39,521 nucleotides of DNA. It comes from JAPUME01 sp964605715 (lineage in GTDB: Bacteria > Acidobacteriota > Terriglobia > UBA7540 > JAPUME01). The DNA lies in the NCBI GenBank assembly GCA_964605715.1, contig CAZSDV010000014.1:1-39521 (forward strand). Direction: 5' to 3'. Positions 1 through 8,604 of this stretch are shown piece by piece. The stretch's first letter is position 1. Each line of letters opens with the position of its first letter. Position numbers and translations under genes: made by a program. The notes below the pieces were generated by a model. That model saw only the letters and a program-made list of their open reading frames with translations, was not told where the DNA came from and ran no database searches.

Positions 1-53
1 ATTTAACCTAGTTCGTAAAAAATCGAAAAAGAGAGTGCGTTGGCAGCTTACCT

Positions 54-1010
54 TTAGGTCAGCCAGCCGGTGCTACGGAAATACTCAACAGTTTTGAGCA
101 GACCTTCATCGAACTTGACTGAGGGTTGGTACCCCAAGTGTTTTTTAGCAAGAGCGATGCTCGCCCAGGTCTGACGAACGTCTCCTTGACGGCGGTCGGT
201 GTGACGTTTTCCGGGGTTTTTTCCGATGATCTTAACAATGGCTTGGGCTACGTCAAGGATACTGATGCTCTTTCCTCCGGCTACATTAAAAGTCTTCCCA
301 GCAACGTTTGAAGCTTTTGTAGCGAGGAGGTTTGTCTGTACGACGTCCTTTACAAAAGTGAAGTCGCGTGCCTGAAGGCCATCCCAGTGGATTTGGAAGG
401 GTTTTCCGTTTGCTAACTGAGCAAGCAGAGCTGGGATGACAGCAGAATACTTGGATTCAGGATCTTGGTTGGGGCCGTAAACATTGAAGTAGCGAAGGCC
501 GACCGTTTCTAAGCCAAAATTTTTCGTAAAGCTTCGACAGTAGTACTCTCCAGCAAGTTTTGAAACTGCATAAGGTGAGACAGGACGGGGAGCTTGAGTT
601 TCCTCCTGAGGCATCTGCAAGCTATCCCCATATATTGAGGAGGAGGATGCATAAATAAATCTACGCACATGGGCCTTTGAGGCTGCGAGAAGCATGTGGA
701 GCGTTCCTTTTACATTGACATCATTTGTTGAGCGAGGATCATCGAGTGAACGTGGCACTGAGCGGAGGGCTGCATGGTGGAACACGTACTGGACGTCCTT
801 GCAAGCCTGTTTGCAATCTTCCATTTTCCTGATATCCCCTTCCATGAATTCGAAATGGTCAGAGCTGATATCTTTCAGGTGTTCCTTTTTTCCTGTTGAG
901 AAGTTGTCCAATGTGCGGACTTGCCACCCCCGCTGGAGAAGTTCAGCGACAATATTTGAGCCTATGAAACCAGCCCCTCCAGTTACCAGTGCTCGCTTCC
1001 GATCTGCCAT
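54..1010 (-). CDS. NAD-dependent nucleotide-sugar epimerase (UDP-GlcNAc 4-epimerase-like)
   Basis: A 318-residue extended short-chain dehydrogenase/reductase. The N-terminal NAD-binding motif TGGAGFIG is at residues 10-17. The catalytic pair Y147 and K151 (SPYAVSKLA) and the serine run ASSSSIYGD near 121-129 are intact. The blocks HHAALRSVPRSLDDP and GLRYFNVYGPNQDP are typical of the WbpP/TviC/VipB group, which interconverts UDP-GlcNAc and UDP-GalNAc (or the uronic acids) for surface polysaccharide. The length is normal for the family. It is alone on this strand with gene-free DNA upstream; what lies downstream is cut off by the window edge. The family assignment is firm, but the exact sugar cannot be read from sequence. 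Confidence 0.9.
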   Translation of the reverse strand: MADRKRALVTGGAGFIGSNIVAELLQRGWQVRTLDNFSTGKKEHLKDISSDHFEFMEGDIRKMEDCKQACKDVQYVFHHAALRSVPRSLDDPRSTNDVNVKGTLHMLLAASKAHVRRFIYASSSSIYGDSLQMPQEETQAPRPVSPYAVSKLAGEYYCRSFTKNFGLETVGLRYFNVYGPNQDPESKYSAVIPALLAQLANGKPFQIHWDGLQARDFTFVKDVVQTNLLATKASNVAGKTFNVAGGKSISILDVAQAIVKIIGKNPGKRHTDRRQGDVRQTWASIALAKKHLGYQPSVKFDEGLLKTVEYFRSTGWLT

Positions 1011-1088
1011 AATGTTTTCTCCTGTGAGATCACCCTTTATTAGGGCGGATTAACTCGGCGGATCACCACCTTCAAGGGGGAACTATAA

Positions 1089-1118
1089 CCTATATTGGGT
1101 TAAAGCTCTATTTTGCAA
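1089..1118 (-). promoter_or_regulatory. Possible promoter of the epimerase gene
   Basis: Read on the minus strand, TTGCAA (1113-1118) is followed after 18 bases by TATAGG (1089-1094). This is a fair match to a housekeeping sigma-factor promoter and lies about 80 bases upstream of the epimerase start. It is a motif match only. Confidence 0.3.
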
Positions 1119-1213
1119 GTTTTTGTAATGACCTATTTTTCTTGTGCTCACTTAATTGCTCTGCTGGACTCGTAAATCCGCTGTGACGTATAGTCAACGT
1201 ATGGAGCAATTTG

Positions 1214-1348
1214 TTGATAGATGCAACGCCTCAGGTTGAAGATCAAAAAGAGGAATGCCCATTGGTTCAGGTTGATTTTGAAGCGACTGGAGATCTAACA
1301 GGGAAGTGTAAACGAAATATTTTTACTGACCTGATACTTGGTCTATGA
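1214..1348 (+). CDS. Candidate small protein, 44 residues, unknown
   Basis: An open frame with TTG starts at 1211 or 1214 is preceded by GGAG at 1203-1206 at suitable spacing, and it ends in TGA at 1346-1348. The product begins MIDATPQVEDQ and is acidic, with two cysteines. The codons look normal for the window, but it is too short to judge and has no family signature. It could be a real small gene, a fragment of a lost gene or chance. Confidence 0.2.
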   Translation: MIDATPQVEDQKEECPLVQVDFEATGDLTGKCKRNIFTDLILGL

Positions 1349-1449
1349 AGTTCGCAAGAGGTTTACAAAGTTATATGATGCTTGGTAAGTGCAGAATGAA
1401 ATGAAAGAAGAATTAAAGAGACTTAAGAAATTAATCAATAGGAACATTA

Positions 1450-1467
1450 TCCGCAAGAGTTTGCGGA
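1450..1467. repeat. 7-bp inverted repeat upstream of the acyl-CoA ligase
   Basis: TCCGCAA and TTGCGGA flank a four-base loop, ending 41 bases before the acyl-CoA ligase start. The position fits an operator or a leader hairpin. There is no T-tract after it, so it is not an intrinsic terminator. Confidence 0.35.
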
Positions 1468-1508
1468 CAGGTCATTGAAATGTATTTGTTGTTGAGCAAA
1501 TTGAGATC

Positions 1509-3113
1509 ATGATGGATTATCCACTCACCTTAATTTCCATCCTGGAGCGGGCCGATAAACTCTTCGGTAAGGTGGAAATTATATCAAGGCTAAGGAAAGC
1601 CTCCTTGCACCGTTATGTCTACACGGATTTTTGCCGGCGAGCAAGAGCGCTGGCTGTAGCCCTGCAACAATCCGGACTCAAACGCGGTGACCGTGTAGCA
1701 GCCCTGATGGGAAATCACCATGTGTACCTGGAGGCCTATTTTGGTATTCCGATTGTTGGGGGGATTTTACACACTCTCAACCCCAGGTTTCACCCAAAGG
1801 ATCTGGCTTACAGTATCAATCATGCCCGCGACCGTTTTCTTATCGTGGACGAGGAGCAATTTCCCCTTTTCAGAAAAATTCGCGATTCTGTCAATTTGGA
1901 GCGTGTGATCGTAGTATCCGCCACCGGCATAAGACAATCTGAGACAGAGGAAGACTATGAGACCTTTCTTGGGAGTGGGAGTGATGAATTAACCTATCCT
2001 GAACTGAATGAGAATGAGCCTGCAATGCTTTGTTACACATCAGGGACAACGGGTAATCCTAAGGGGGTACTTTATTCTCATCGGGCACTAATCTTGGGAG
2101 CATTTGCACTGGGTTTGGTGGATTCGCTGGCAATTTCACACCATGACATTATTCTCCCACTGGCTCCTCTGTTTCATGCGTCTGCCTGGGGGGTCCCTTA
2201 TGCAGCTACCATGGTCGGTGCGAAACAGGTTTTTCTTGGCACTCATTTGGATCCAGAGAACTTGTTGAAGTTTCTTGAGAAAGAACAGGTCACATTTTCA
2301 AACGGCGTACCTACAGTCTGGGTCCGCGTACTCGAGAAATTAGAGAACGATCCTGGGCACTGGAAACTTGCTCCTGGATTAAGAATTGCGGTGGCTGGAT
2401 CAGCTGCTCCTGAGTCCATGATCCGCGGTTTTGACCGGCATGGGGTACGCGTTGTGCACGGCTGGGGCATGACAGAAGCTGCTCCCCTGTGCACGCTTGG
2501 TCAGCCAAAGAGTTACATGCGCGAGTGGACGGCTGGCCAAACTTATACTTTGCGGGCTACGCAGGGTTTGCCTGGTCCTTTTTTGGATTTCCGTGCCATG
2601 AAGGGAGAGGCCGAGGTTCCTTGGGATGGTAAAACGAAGGGAGAGTTGCAAGTGAGAGGACCATGGGTAGCTGCAGGCTACTACAATCACCCCGGAAATC
2701 AGGACTATTGGACCAAAGATGGCTGGTTCAAGACTGGAGACCTAGTCACCATTGACCCAGAAGGGTATATCAAGATCGTTGATCGCATAAAGGATCTTAT
2801 CAATTCCGGAGGGGAGTGGATTAGCTCCCTGGATCTGGAAAATGCTCTTATCTCTCACCCAGCAATTCAGGATGCAGCGGTGATCGCTGTTCCTCACCCA
2901 GAATGGCAGGAAAGACCTTTAGCTCTGTTGGTATCTGATCAAAATAATAGACCTAGTCCTGAAGAGCTTCGCGGATTTTTGGAGAAACGGTTCGCCCGCT
3001 GGCAAGTTCCAGATATTTTTCTTTTCCGGGAGAAAATCAATCGAACTTCAACGGGTAAATTACTGAAAGGTAAGTTGCGCAAAGAGTACAGCAATTGGAA
3101 ATGGAAACTGTGA
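1509..3113 (+). CDS. Fatty acyl-CoA ligase (AMP-dependent synthetase)
   Basis: A 534-residue ANL-superfamily adenylating enzyme that activates a carboxylic acid, probably a medium- or long-chain fatty acid, with ATP and CoA. The phosphate-binding loop YTSGTTGNPKG is at about residues 176-186. GWGMTEAAP (A5 motif), KTGD in the hinge region and the C-terminal TSTGKLLK with the adenylation lysine are all present. The insert around 357-372 and the ISSLDLENAL block resemble AlkK-type synthetases. ATG codons at 1509 and 1512 are both possible starts; the ribosome site is weak. It overlaps or abuts the phosphodiesterase gene behind it, which suggests co-transcription and a role in lipid handling. 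The family is certain, the chain length is not. Confidence 0.9.
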   Translation: MMDYPLTLISILERADKLFGKVEIISRLRKASLHRYVYTDFCRRARALAVALQQSGLKRGDRVAALMGNHHVYLEAYFGIPIVGGILHTLNPRFHPKDLAYSINHARDRFLIVDEEQFPLFRKIRDSVNLERVIVVSATGIRQSETEEDYETFLGSGSDELTYPELNENEPAMLCYTSGTTGNPKGVLYSHRALILGAFALGLVDSLAISHHDIILPLAPLFHASAWGVPYAATMVGAKQVFLGTHLDPENLLKFLEKEQVTFSNGVPTVWVRVLEKLENDPGHWKLAPGLRIAVAGSAAPESMIRGFDRHGVRVVHGWGMTEAAPLCTLGQPKSYMREWTAGQTYTLRATQGLPGPFLDFRAMKGEAEVPWDGKTKGELQVRGPWVAAGYYNHPGNQDYWTKDGWFKTGDLVTIDPEGYIKIVDRIKDLINSGGEWISSLDLENALISHPAIQDAAVIAVPHPEWQERPLALLVSDQNNRPSPEELRGFLEKRFARWQVPDIFLFREKINRTSTGKLLKGKLRKEYSNWKWKL

Positions 3114-3187
3114 AAAATTATCTAAGGTTTACAGGGAGGCAAGTCCTTGCTGTAACCCTATCTTTGATATGTCTCAGGAAATTTTGG

Positions 3188-5340
3188 ATGAATACTACAT
3201 ATTTCCAACTGCAGATTCTTTCTTTGCTCATTTTCAGATTGTGGTGGGTACTCGCGGCACTCCTGTCCATGCCAGTTGTAGTGGAGGCCTACGTTGGGCC
3301 TGGTGCTGGTTTTGCCTTTTTAACTTCCTTTCTGGTATTTTTTGTTACCATCTGGATGGCTTTTTTGGCCGTCTTGACCTGGCCCATCCGACATCTAGCT
3401 CGTAGATTCCGTCTGCCTACAAGAAGGCCAACCGGGGTAAAAAGGGTAATTGTTCTGGGTTTGGATGGTATGGACCCAGTGTTGACTGAAGAATACCTAA
3501 AGCGGAACTTGTTGCCAAACCTAAAAAAGCTTTCGGATGAGGGCTCTTATTCGCACCTCAAGACAACCTTTCCGGCCATCTCGCCTGTTGCCTGGTCTTC
3601 ATTCAGCACTGGTTGCCAGGCTGGGCGACATNNNNNNNNNNTTTTGATTTTCTTGACCGTGACCCGCGCAGCTATCTCCCTGTTTTGTCTTCGGCGCGTA
3701 TTAGTAGTCCCCGGAGAATTTTGAAATTGGGCAAGTTCCGGATCCCGTTCTCTAAGCCTGACATTCGCCTATTACAGAAGAGTAGGCCCTTCTGGGCTAT
3801 CCTAGGAGAATATGGACTATGGAGTACGGTCCTTCGCGTTCCTATTACTTTTCCGCCACAACGGTTCTATGGGGCACAGCTCAGTGCGATGCCTACACCA
3901 GACCTCCGTGGAACGCAGGGGACCTTCACGTTTTATACAAGCGAGGAATGCAGTGAGGTAATCAGAGAGGGAGGTGTGCGAGTAAGAGTAGAAGTTAAAA
4001 ACTCCCAGGTTTCGACCTACCTTGTCGGTCCTCCTAACTCCTTAGTTACGGGTAATCCCGAATTGCGCCTTCCGCTTAGTGTTAGGTGGAATAAGAGGAA
4101 AGGAGTAGCTTATGGGAAGGTGGGAAATCAAAAGTTCACTTTGCGGCCGCGAGAGTACAGTGACTGGATCCACTTAAGTTTTTCGACCGGTATGGCAGTG
4201 AAGGTTCGTGGGCTTGCTAGATTCTATATCCCTCATATCCCGGATGAGACTGGTAACCCGTTCCATCTCTACGTTACGCCAATCAGTATTGACCCAGAGA
4301 GCCCAGCCATGCCAATTTCCTTCCCGGGGTATTACGCGACTTATCTTGCTAAGCTGATTGGCCCGTATGCCACGCTAGGATTGGCTGAGGATACCTGGGG
4401 CTTAAACGAAGGAGCTATTGACGAAGAGGCTTTCCTGAAACAGGCTTACGATATCCATGAGGAACGAGAGAAGATGTTTTTTGAGGCGCTGAAGCGACTT
4501 CATGAGGGAAGCTTGGTTTGCGTTTTCGATATTACTGACCGTTTACAGCATATGTTTTGGCGTTTCCTGGAGCCGAGTCACCCGGCAAACCAGCATGTCA
4601 AGAGTCAAGGTCACGAAGGGGAAATTGAGGAAATGTATTGCCGCATGGATAATCTAGTGGGCCGCGTGATGGCTAAGCTTGAGGAAGATGATGTTTTATT
4701 TGTGATCTCTGATCATGGCTTCAAAAGCTTCCAGCGCGGCGTGAACCTGAATTCTTGGCTCTGGAAGAATGGGTACCTTGTATTGAAAGATGGAGTCAAT
4801 GCTAGTCGTAACTGGCTACAGGATGTTGATTGGTCGCAAACTCGCGCTTATTCCATGGGGCTCGGAGGAATGTATTTAAATATCCGTGGTCGCGAGTCTA
4901 AGGGAATTGTGGAACCAGGAGAACAAGTACGGAATCTCAAGCGAGAAATAATCGCAAAACTTGACGGCCTAAGAGATGAGGAACGTGACAAGACAAGCAT
5001 CAATAAAGTTTTTGACTCAAGTGAAATTTACCGTGGACCCTATAGCGAAAATTCCCCCGATATGATTCTCGGCTACAATGTGGGTTACCGGGTTTCATGG
5101 AAGGGTGCAATGGGAGTGGTGAATGACACGATTTTTGAAGATAACACCAAGGCTTGGAGTGGAGACCACTCGGTTGATCCTCGCATCGTGCCAGGAGTGA
5201 TGTTTAGTAATCGTAGTTTTCCCGCAAAGGTTCCAGCACTGATAGATTTGGCTCCTACTATTTTGGATTTATTCGGCATACATCCTCCTGCTTTCATGGA
5301 TGGAAAATCCCTTCTCCAAACTAAACCCAAGGTTTCATGA
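3188..5340 (+). CDS. Membrane-anchored type I phosphodiesterase / alkaline-phosphatase-superfamily protein (interrupted by assembly gap)
   Basis: A metal-dependent phosphodiesterase/nucleotide pyrophosphatase homologue. The start at 3188 is chosen because AGGA sits 8 bases upstream; a TTG at 3095 would overlap the ligase gene and has no clear ribosome site. The N terminus has a hydrophobic stretch ending near PVVVEA, then YVGPGAG and a second membrane segment before a basic linker, so the enzyme domain is tethered at the inner membrane. Metal and active-site motifs are LGLDGMDP, the SPVAWSS serine block, VISDHGF and SGDHSVDP. The 10-N gap shifts the frame. Alignment with its tandem paralogue at 5337-7322 (TG....G...FDF) implies about two missing codons and no true frameshift. 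Its stop overlaps the next start (ATGA). The substrate is unknown. Confidence 0.85.
3632..3641. other. Assembly gap (10 N) inside the phosphodiesterase gene
   Basis: Ten N follow codon CAT (His), and one base precedes the TTT GAT TTT (FDF) codons. A true gap of 5 bases would complete two codons and match the spacing in the adjacent paralogue. The N length is therefore a placeholder. Confidence 0.95.
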
Positions 5341-7322
5341 GAAGCATGCGAGAGATATTTTTAAGACGTGGGATTATGGGATGGCTACTATGGAACGTAG
5401 CTCTCGCTTTCGTTGTTATGGTGGCTGGATGTAGTCCTGGGCAGAGCGAGAGAAAGAAGTTGTTAATATTGGCCATCGATGGGATGGACCATGCGATTCT
5501 AAGTAGCCTGATGGAAGAAGGAAAGATGCTGAACTTTGAGCAGGTAGCTGCTCAGGGTGGAATTGCACCGTTGGCGACGACCATTCCTCCTCAGAGTCCC
5601 GTGGCCTGGTCGAGCTTCATCACGGGAATGAACCCAGGGCAGACAGCTATCTTTGACTTCGTTCACCGAGATCCAGATACCATGCTGCCTTATCTCTCTA
5701 CCTCTAGAGTAGAGGAGGCCACAAAGACACTCTCTTTAGGGAGATGGGTGTTCCCTCTGTCGGGTAGTAGGGCTGTACAGTTACGGCGAGGGATTCCGTG
5801 GTGGGAGACTCTTGAGGATCACGGGATTTCAGCTACCGTGGTCAAAATACCCGCTAATTTTCCTGCCACTGGGCAACAAGGAAACGTGCTTTCAGGGATG
5901 GGCACGCCGGACATTCAGGGTACCTACGGGCGCTTCACTTTTTTCACTACCACCCCTAATCGCTTCAAAAAAAAGCTTTCCGGAGGTGAGCTAACAAAAG
6001 TTTCAATTGTCGAAAATACAATTGAGACGACTCTTCTGGGGCCGGCCAACACATTTCTCAAAGATCAACCTAGGGCTACAACAGAACTTAAGATTTATCT
6101 GGATCCGGAAGCCTTGGTTATAAAAATTGTAATTGGGGATACTACTTTTATCCTCCAGGAGAAGGAGTGGAGCGATTGGATAGAGGTCGAGTTCGATCTC
6201 ATTCCTTATCTGAAGAGTGTGTCCGGAATCTGCAGATTTTATTTGAAGGGAGTATGGCCAGATTTTGAGCTTTATGTAACACCTGTCAATTTAAATCCTG
6301 CTGCGCCAGCACTACCCATTTCCAGCCCACCGAAATTTTCTCAGGATATTGCTGATGCCCTAGGTCCTTACTATACGCAAGGAATGGCGGAGGACACTAA
6401 AGCCCTATCTGATGGTGTTTTTAACGACGAGGATTTTCTGCGTCAGGCAGAATTGGTCTTCACTGAACGTAGACGGCTATATGATTATTTCCTTGACCGC
6501 TTTGACTCAGGTGTATTGTTTTTCTATTTTTCGAGCATTGACCAGGTTTCACACATGATGTGGCGCACAATGGATCCAGCCCACCCGGGATATAATGTTG
6601 AAGCTAACGCTGCTCATGGGAATGTGATCGAGAACCTCTATCTTGACATGGATAAGATAGTGGGTGAAACGCTAGAGAGGGTGGGAGGGGATACGACAAT
6701 CGTGATTCTTTCCGATCATGGATTTGCCCCCTGGTACCGAGCGTTCCATTTGAATACTTGGTTACTGGATCATAATTTTATTACACTTAAAGACCCGGCT
6801 CGACGAGGTCAGTCAGACTATTTCTTGAACGTTGATTGGACTCGGACCAAGGCCTATGGGTTGGGATTGAACGGTTTGTACATTAATCAATTAGGGCGTG
6901 AATCCTATGGCCTAGTTCCGGCATCAGATCTTCCAGCATTGTCGGAGGAAATCGCCCAAGGCTTGCTCAAGGTGCGCGATCCAGTAAACAATCAACCAGT
7001 TATCTCCAGAGTTTACAAAAGTGCTGAGGTGTTTTCAGGTGAAGGACTGGAGCATGCACCTGATCTTATCGTAGGATTTCATCGCGGTTACCGTAACTCG
7101 AACGAATCGAGTGTAGGGCGAATTCCACCTGAGCTGATTGTGGATAACTTGGACCTCTGGAGTGGCGATCACTGTATCGCTTCCCATCTGGTGCCGGGAA
7201 TTCTCCTTGTGAATCGTCGTCTCGCGACCAGGGAACCACGGTTAATAGATCTCGCAGCGACTATTCTGAAAGAATTTGAAATTACCCCAGAGCTTCCCAC
7301 GGAGGGCCATGCGCTCTGGTAA
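5337..7322 (+). CDS. Lipoprotein type I phosphodiesterase / alkaline-phosphatase-superfamily protein
   Basis: This 661-residue protein is a paralogue of the preceding one; the two align through the catalytic domain (SPVAWSSF.TG, FDF..RDP, YVTP..., SDHGF, SGDH). It carries a lipoprotein signal instead of membrane helices, with a hydrophobic stretch to VVMVAGC and a lipid-attachment cysteine at 32. Metal-site motifs are AIDGMD (46-51), the serine block around S87, ILSDHGF and SGDHC. It should act in the periplasm on a phosphoester or sulfate-like ester. It is translationally coupled to the preceding gene through an ATGA overlap. Such a tandem pair with different anchoring suggests two steps or two locations for related substrates. 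The function beyond hydrolase or transferase chemistry cannot be told. Confidence 0.87.
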   Translation: MRSMREIFLRRGIMGWLLWNVALAFVVMVAGCSPGQSERKKLLILAIDGMDHAILSSLMEEGKMLNFEQVAAQGGIAPLATTIPPQSPVAWSSFITGMNPGQTAIFDFVHRDPDTMLPYLSTSRVEEATKTLSLGRWVFPLSGSRAVQLRRGIPWWETLEDHGISATVVKIPANFPATGQQGNVLSGMGTPDIQGTYGRFTFFTTTPNRFKKKLSGGELTKVSIVENTIETTLLGPANTFLKDQPRATTELKIYLDPEALVIKIVIGDTTFILQEKEWSDWIEVEFDLIPYLKSVSGICRFYLKGVWPDFELYVTPVNLNPAAPALPISSPPKFSQDIADALGPYYTQGMAEDTKALSDGVFNDEDFLRQAELVFTERRRLYDYFLDRFDSGVLFFYFSSIDQVSHMMWRTMDPAHPGYNVEANAAHGNVIENLYLDMDKIVGETLERVGGDTTIVILSDHGFAPWYRAFHLNTWLLDHNFITLKDPARRGQSDYFLNVDWTRTKAYGLGLNGLYINQLGRESYGLVPASDLPALSEEIAQGLLKVRDPVNNQPVISRVYKSAEVFSGEGLEHAPDLIVGFHRGYRNSNESSVGRIPPELIVDNLDLWSGDHCIASHLVPGILLVNRRLATREPRLIDLAATILKEFEITPELPTEGHALW

Positions 7323-7370
7323 GCCAGGGCTCCCTCAAACCACTAGGATTTAGGAAATGAGGAAAAGCGG

Positions 7371-7562
7371 ATGTTTGCACCTAAGATAAAGTTGAATAAA
7401 GAGCTTTTCAGAAAAGCAAAAAAATGTGCTGAAACGGGAGGTTATTCTTCGGTTGAAGAGTTTATTGCGCATTTAATCGAAAAAGAGATTGCCAAACTCG
7501 AAGAGGTGGAATCCCAGGAAGAACTCGAAAAACGCTTGCAGGGCCTGGGTTATATTGAATAG
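7371..7562 (+). CDS. Small ribbon-helix-helix-like protein
   Basis: A 63-residue protein. The N-terminal strand PKIKLNKELF is followed by two helices (RKAKKCAETGG and SVEEFIAHLIEKEI), the layout of an Arc/MetJ-type ribbon-helix-helix unit. A charged C-terminal tail (EEVESQEELEKRLQGLGYIE) follows. It sits 48 bases after the lipoprotein phosphodiesterase and 18 before the YidC-like gene, so it belongs to the same operon. It could be an autoregulator or a small adaptor; no toxin partner is adjacent. The fold is a reading of pattern only. Confidence 0.7.
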   Translation: MFAPKIKLNKELFRKAKKCAETGGYSSVEEFIAHLIEKEIAKLEEVESQEELEKRLQGLGYIE

Positions 7563-7580
7563 TTTTCTTCAGGTTCACGA

Positions 7581-8405
7581 ATGATGACGATCTTTAATGC
7601 AGTTCTGAATCAAGTTTTTAATGCCTTGCTGTTCCCTTTTGAGGGAATTTCCCCGTGGGTGGGCTTGATCGTTACATCAGCCCTGACGTCGATATTAGTA
7701 CTTCTGGCATTTCGTAAACTATCGGACCAAGATGCCTTGCGGGTTGCAAAACGAAAAGTGCAAGCGGGTTTCTTTGAAATGCGGCTCTATCAGGACAATC
7801 TCCGGGGCTTATTTTTGGCCCAAGGAGCAATTTTACGGCACAACCTTACCTATCTTCGTCACATCGCAAAGCCGATTGCCTGGCTAGTTTTTCCCCTAAT
7901 GTTGATATTTGTGCAACTTAATTTTCGCTATGGCCTCCGAAGCTTGGAATTAGGAGAACCTACTATCGTACGAGTAAAGTTCAATACTTCCCTGAGTGAT
8001 ATTGATGGAAGCGTTCATTTGCAGTCCAGCAATGGCCTCCGCATTGAAACCCCTCCATTGCAGATTCCTGGAGAACGGGAGGTTAATTGGCGGATTTCTG
8101 CTATTAATGTGGGCACACATATGCTTGTTTTGAAGATCGGAAATAGATCCATTGAAAAGCGAATTCAGGTGGAGAGTGGTCTCGTGCAACTTTCTCCACG
8201 ACGAGTTTCAAGTAGGTTTAGAAGCTTTTTTTATCCCTCCGAGCCGATGCTGGCCAACGAGACAGCGATCAAATTTATCGAGGTTTCTTATCCTGAAATG
8301 AGACTTCGGTTGGCTGGGTATAATTTGCATTGGGTGATTCCCTTTACCATGATTTCAATGGTTTTCGCTTTTGCGCTTCGCCGACCCTTTAAAGTTGTAA
8401 TCTAG
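7581..8405 (+). CDS. YidC/Oxa1/EMC3-like membrane protein with a periplasmic beta domain
   Basis: A 274-residue protein I place tentatively in the Oxa1 superfamily (DUF106/EMC3/TMCO1-like) on topology. Membrane segment 1 is at about 25-43. A basic helical cytoplasmic hairpin follows at 45-95 (KLSDQDALRVAKRKVQ ... QDNLRGLF), then segment 2 at about 97-115. A predicted beta-rich soluble domain covers 125-245 and a short third membrane segment 250-267, ending in a basic tail. A coiled cytoplasmic hairpin between the first two segments is the hallmark of this superfamily; the large domain before the last segment is unusual. It is the last gene of the phosphodiesterase operon. It may insert or fold the membrane-attached partners. 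An unrelated three-helix protein remains possible. Confidence 0.55.
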   Translation: MMTIFNAVLNQVFNALLFPFEGISPWVGLIVTSALTSILVLLAFRKLSDQDALRVAKRKVQAGFFEMRLYQDNLRGLFLAQGAILRHNLTYLRHIAKPIAWLVFPLMLIFVQLNFRYGLRSLELGEPTIVRVKFNTSLSDIDGSVHLQSSNGLRIETPPLQIPGEREVNWRISAINVGTHMLVLKIGNRSIEKRIQVESGLVQLSPRRVSSRFRSFFYPSEPMLANETAIKFIEVSYPEMRLRLAGYNLHWVIPFTMISMVFAFALRRPFKVVI

Positions 8406-8409
8406 TACT

Positions 8410-8437
8410 ATTCAAAAACAATATTTTTGTTTTGAAT
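8410..8437. repeat. AT-rich inverted repeat after the YidC-like gene
   Basis: ATTCAAAAACAA (8410-8421) pairs with TTGTTTTGAAT (8427-8437) with one bulged A and a five-base loop. It directly follows the stop codon, so it may end or stabilise the upstream transcript. It lacks a GC-rich stem and overlaps the candidate promoter for the sulfurylase gene, so an operator role is equally possible. Confidence 0.35.
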
Positions 8438-8459
8438 ATCATACGATCTCCGTTATATT
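8432..8459 (+). promoter_or_regulatory. Candidate promoter for the sulfate-activation genes
   Basis: TTGAAT (8432-8437), a 16-base spacer and TATATT (8454-8459) give a reasonable housekeeping promoter. It would produce a leader of roughly 140-210 bases ahead of the ATP sulfurylase gene. I recognise no riboswitch in that leader. Confidence 0.4.
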
Positions 8460-8604
8460 TTATGAGACCAGGGAAAAAAGAAGTTTCATCTTTCTTCGGG
8501 TTAAGGATTCCTAGTTCCCAGTTTAGGGTTTCGGAGTTTGGAGAGCTCGATTAATGGAGTAGTTATGTTAATCGTAACAGGGTTCTTGATAGGGATAGTG
8601 CCTG

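Larger units (their letters stand above)
1011..1508. other. 498-base divergent intergenic region
   Basis: This lies between the divergent epimerase and acyl-CoA ligase genes. It holds a candidate minus-strand promoter (1089-1118), a short candidate reading frame (1214-1348), a second 25-codon frame starting with ATG at 1401 (MKEELKRLKK..., no clear ribosome site), and a 7-bp stem-loop (1450-1467). Nothing in it is a recognisable family. It may contain leader sequence for the downstream operon or decayed coding sequence. Confidence 0.5.

Noticed and set aside
1060..1072. GGATCACCACCTT resembles the 3' end of 16S rRNA
   Set aside because: It differs by one base from the rRNA tail, and no other rRNA sequence lies around it; a chance match.
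3095..3724. A separate 209-residue protein and a frameshift at the phosphodiesterase gene
   Set aside because: The break coincides with the N run; both parts belong to one protein once the gap size is corrected.
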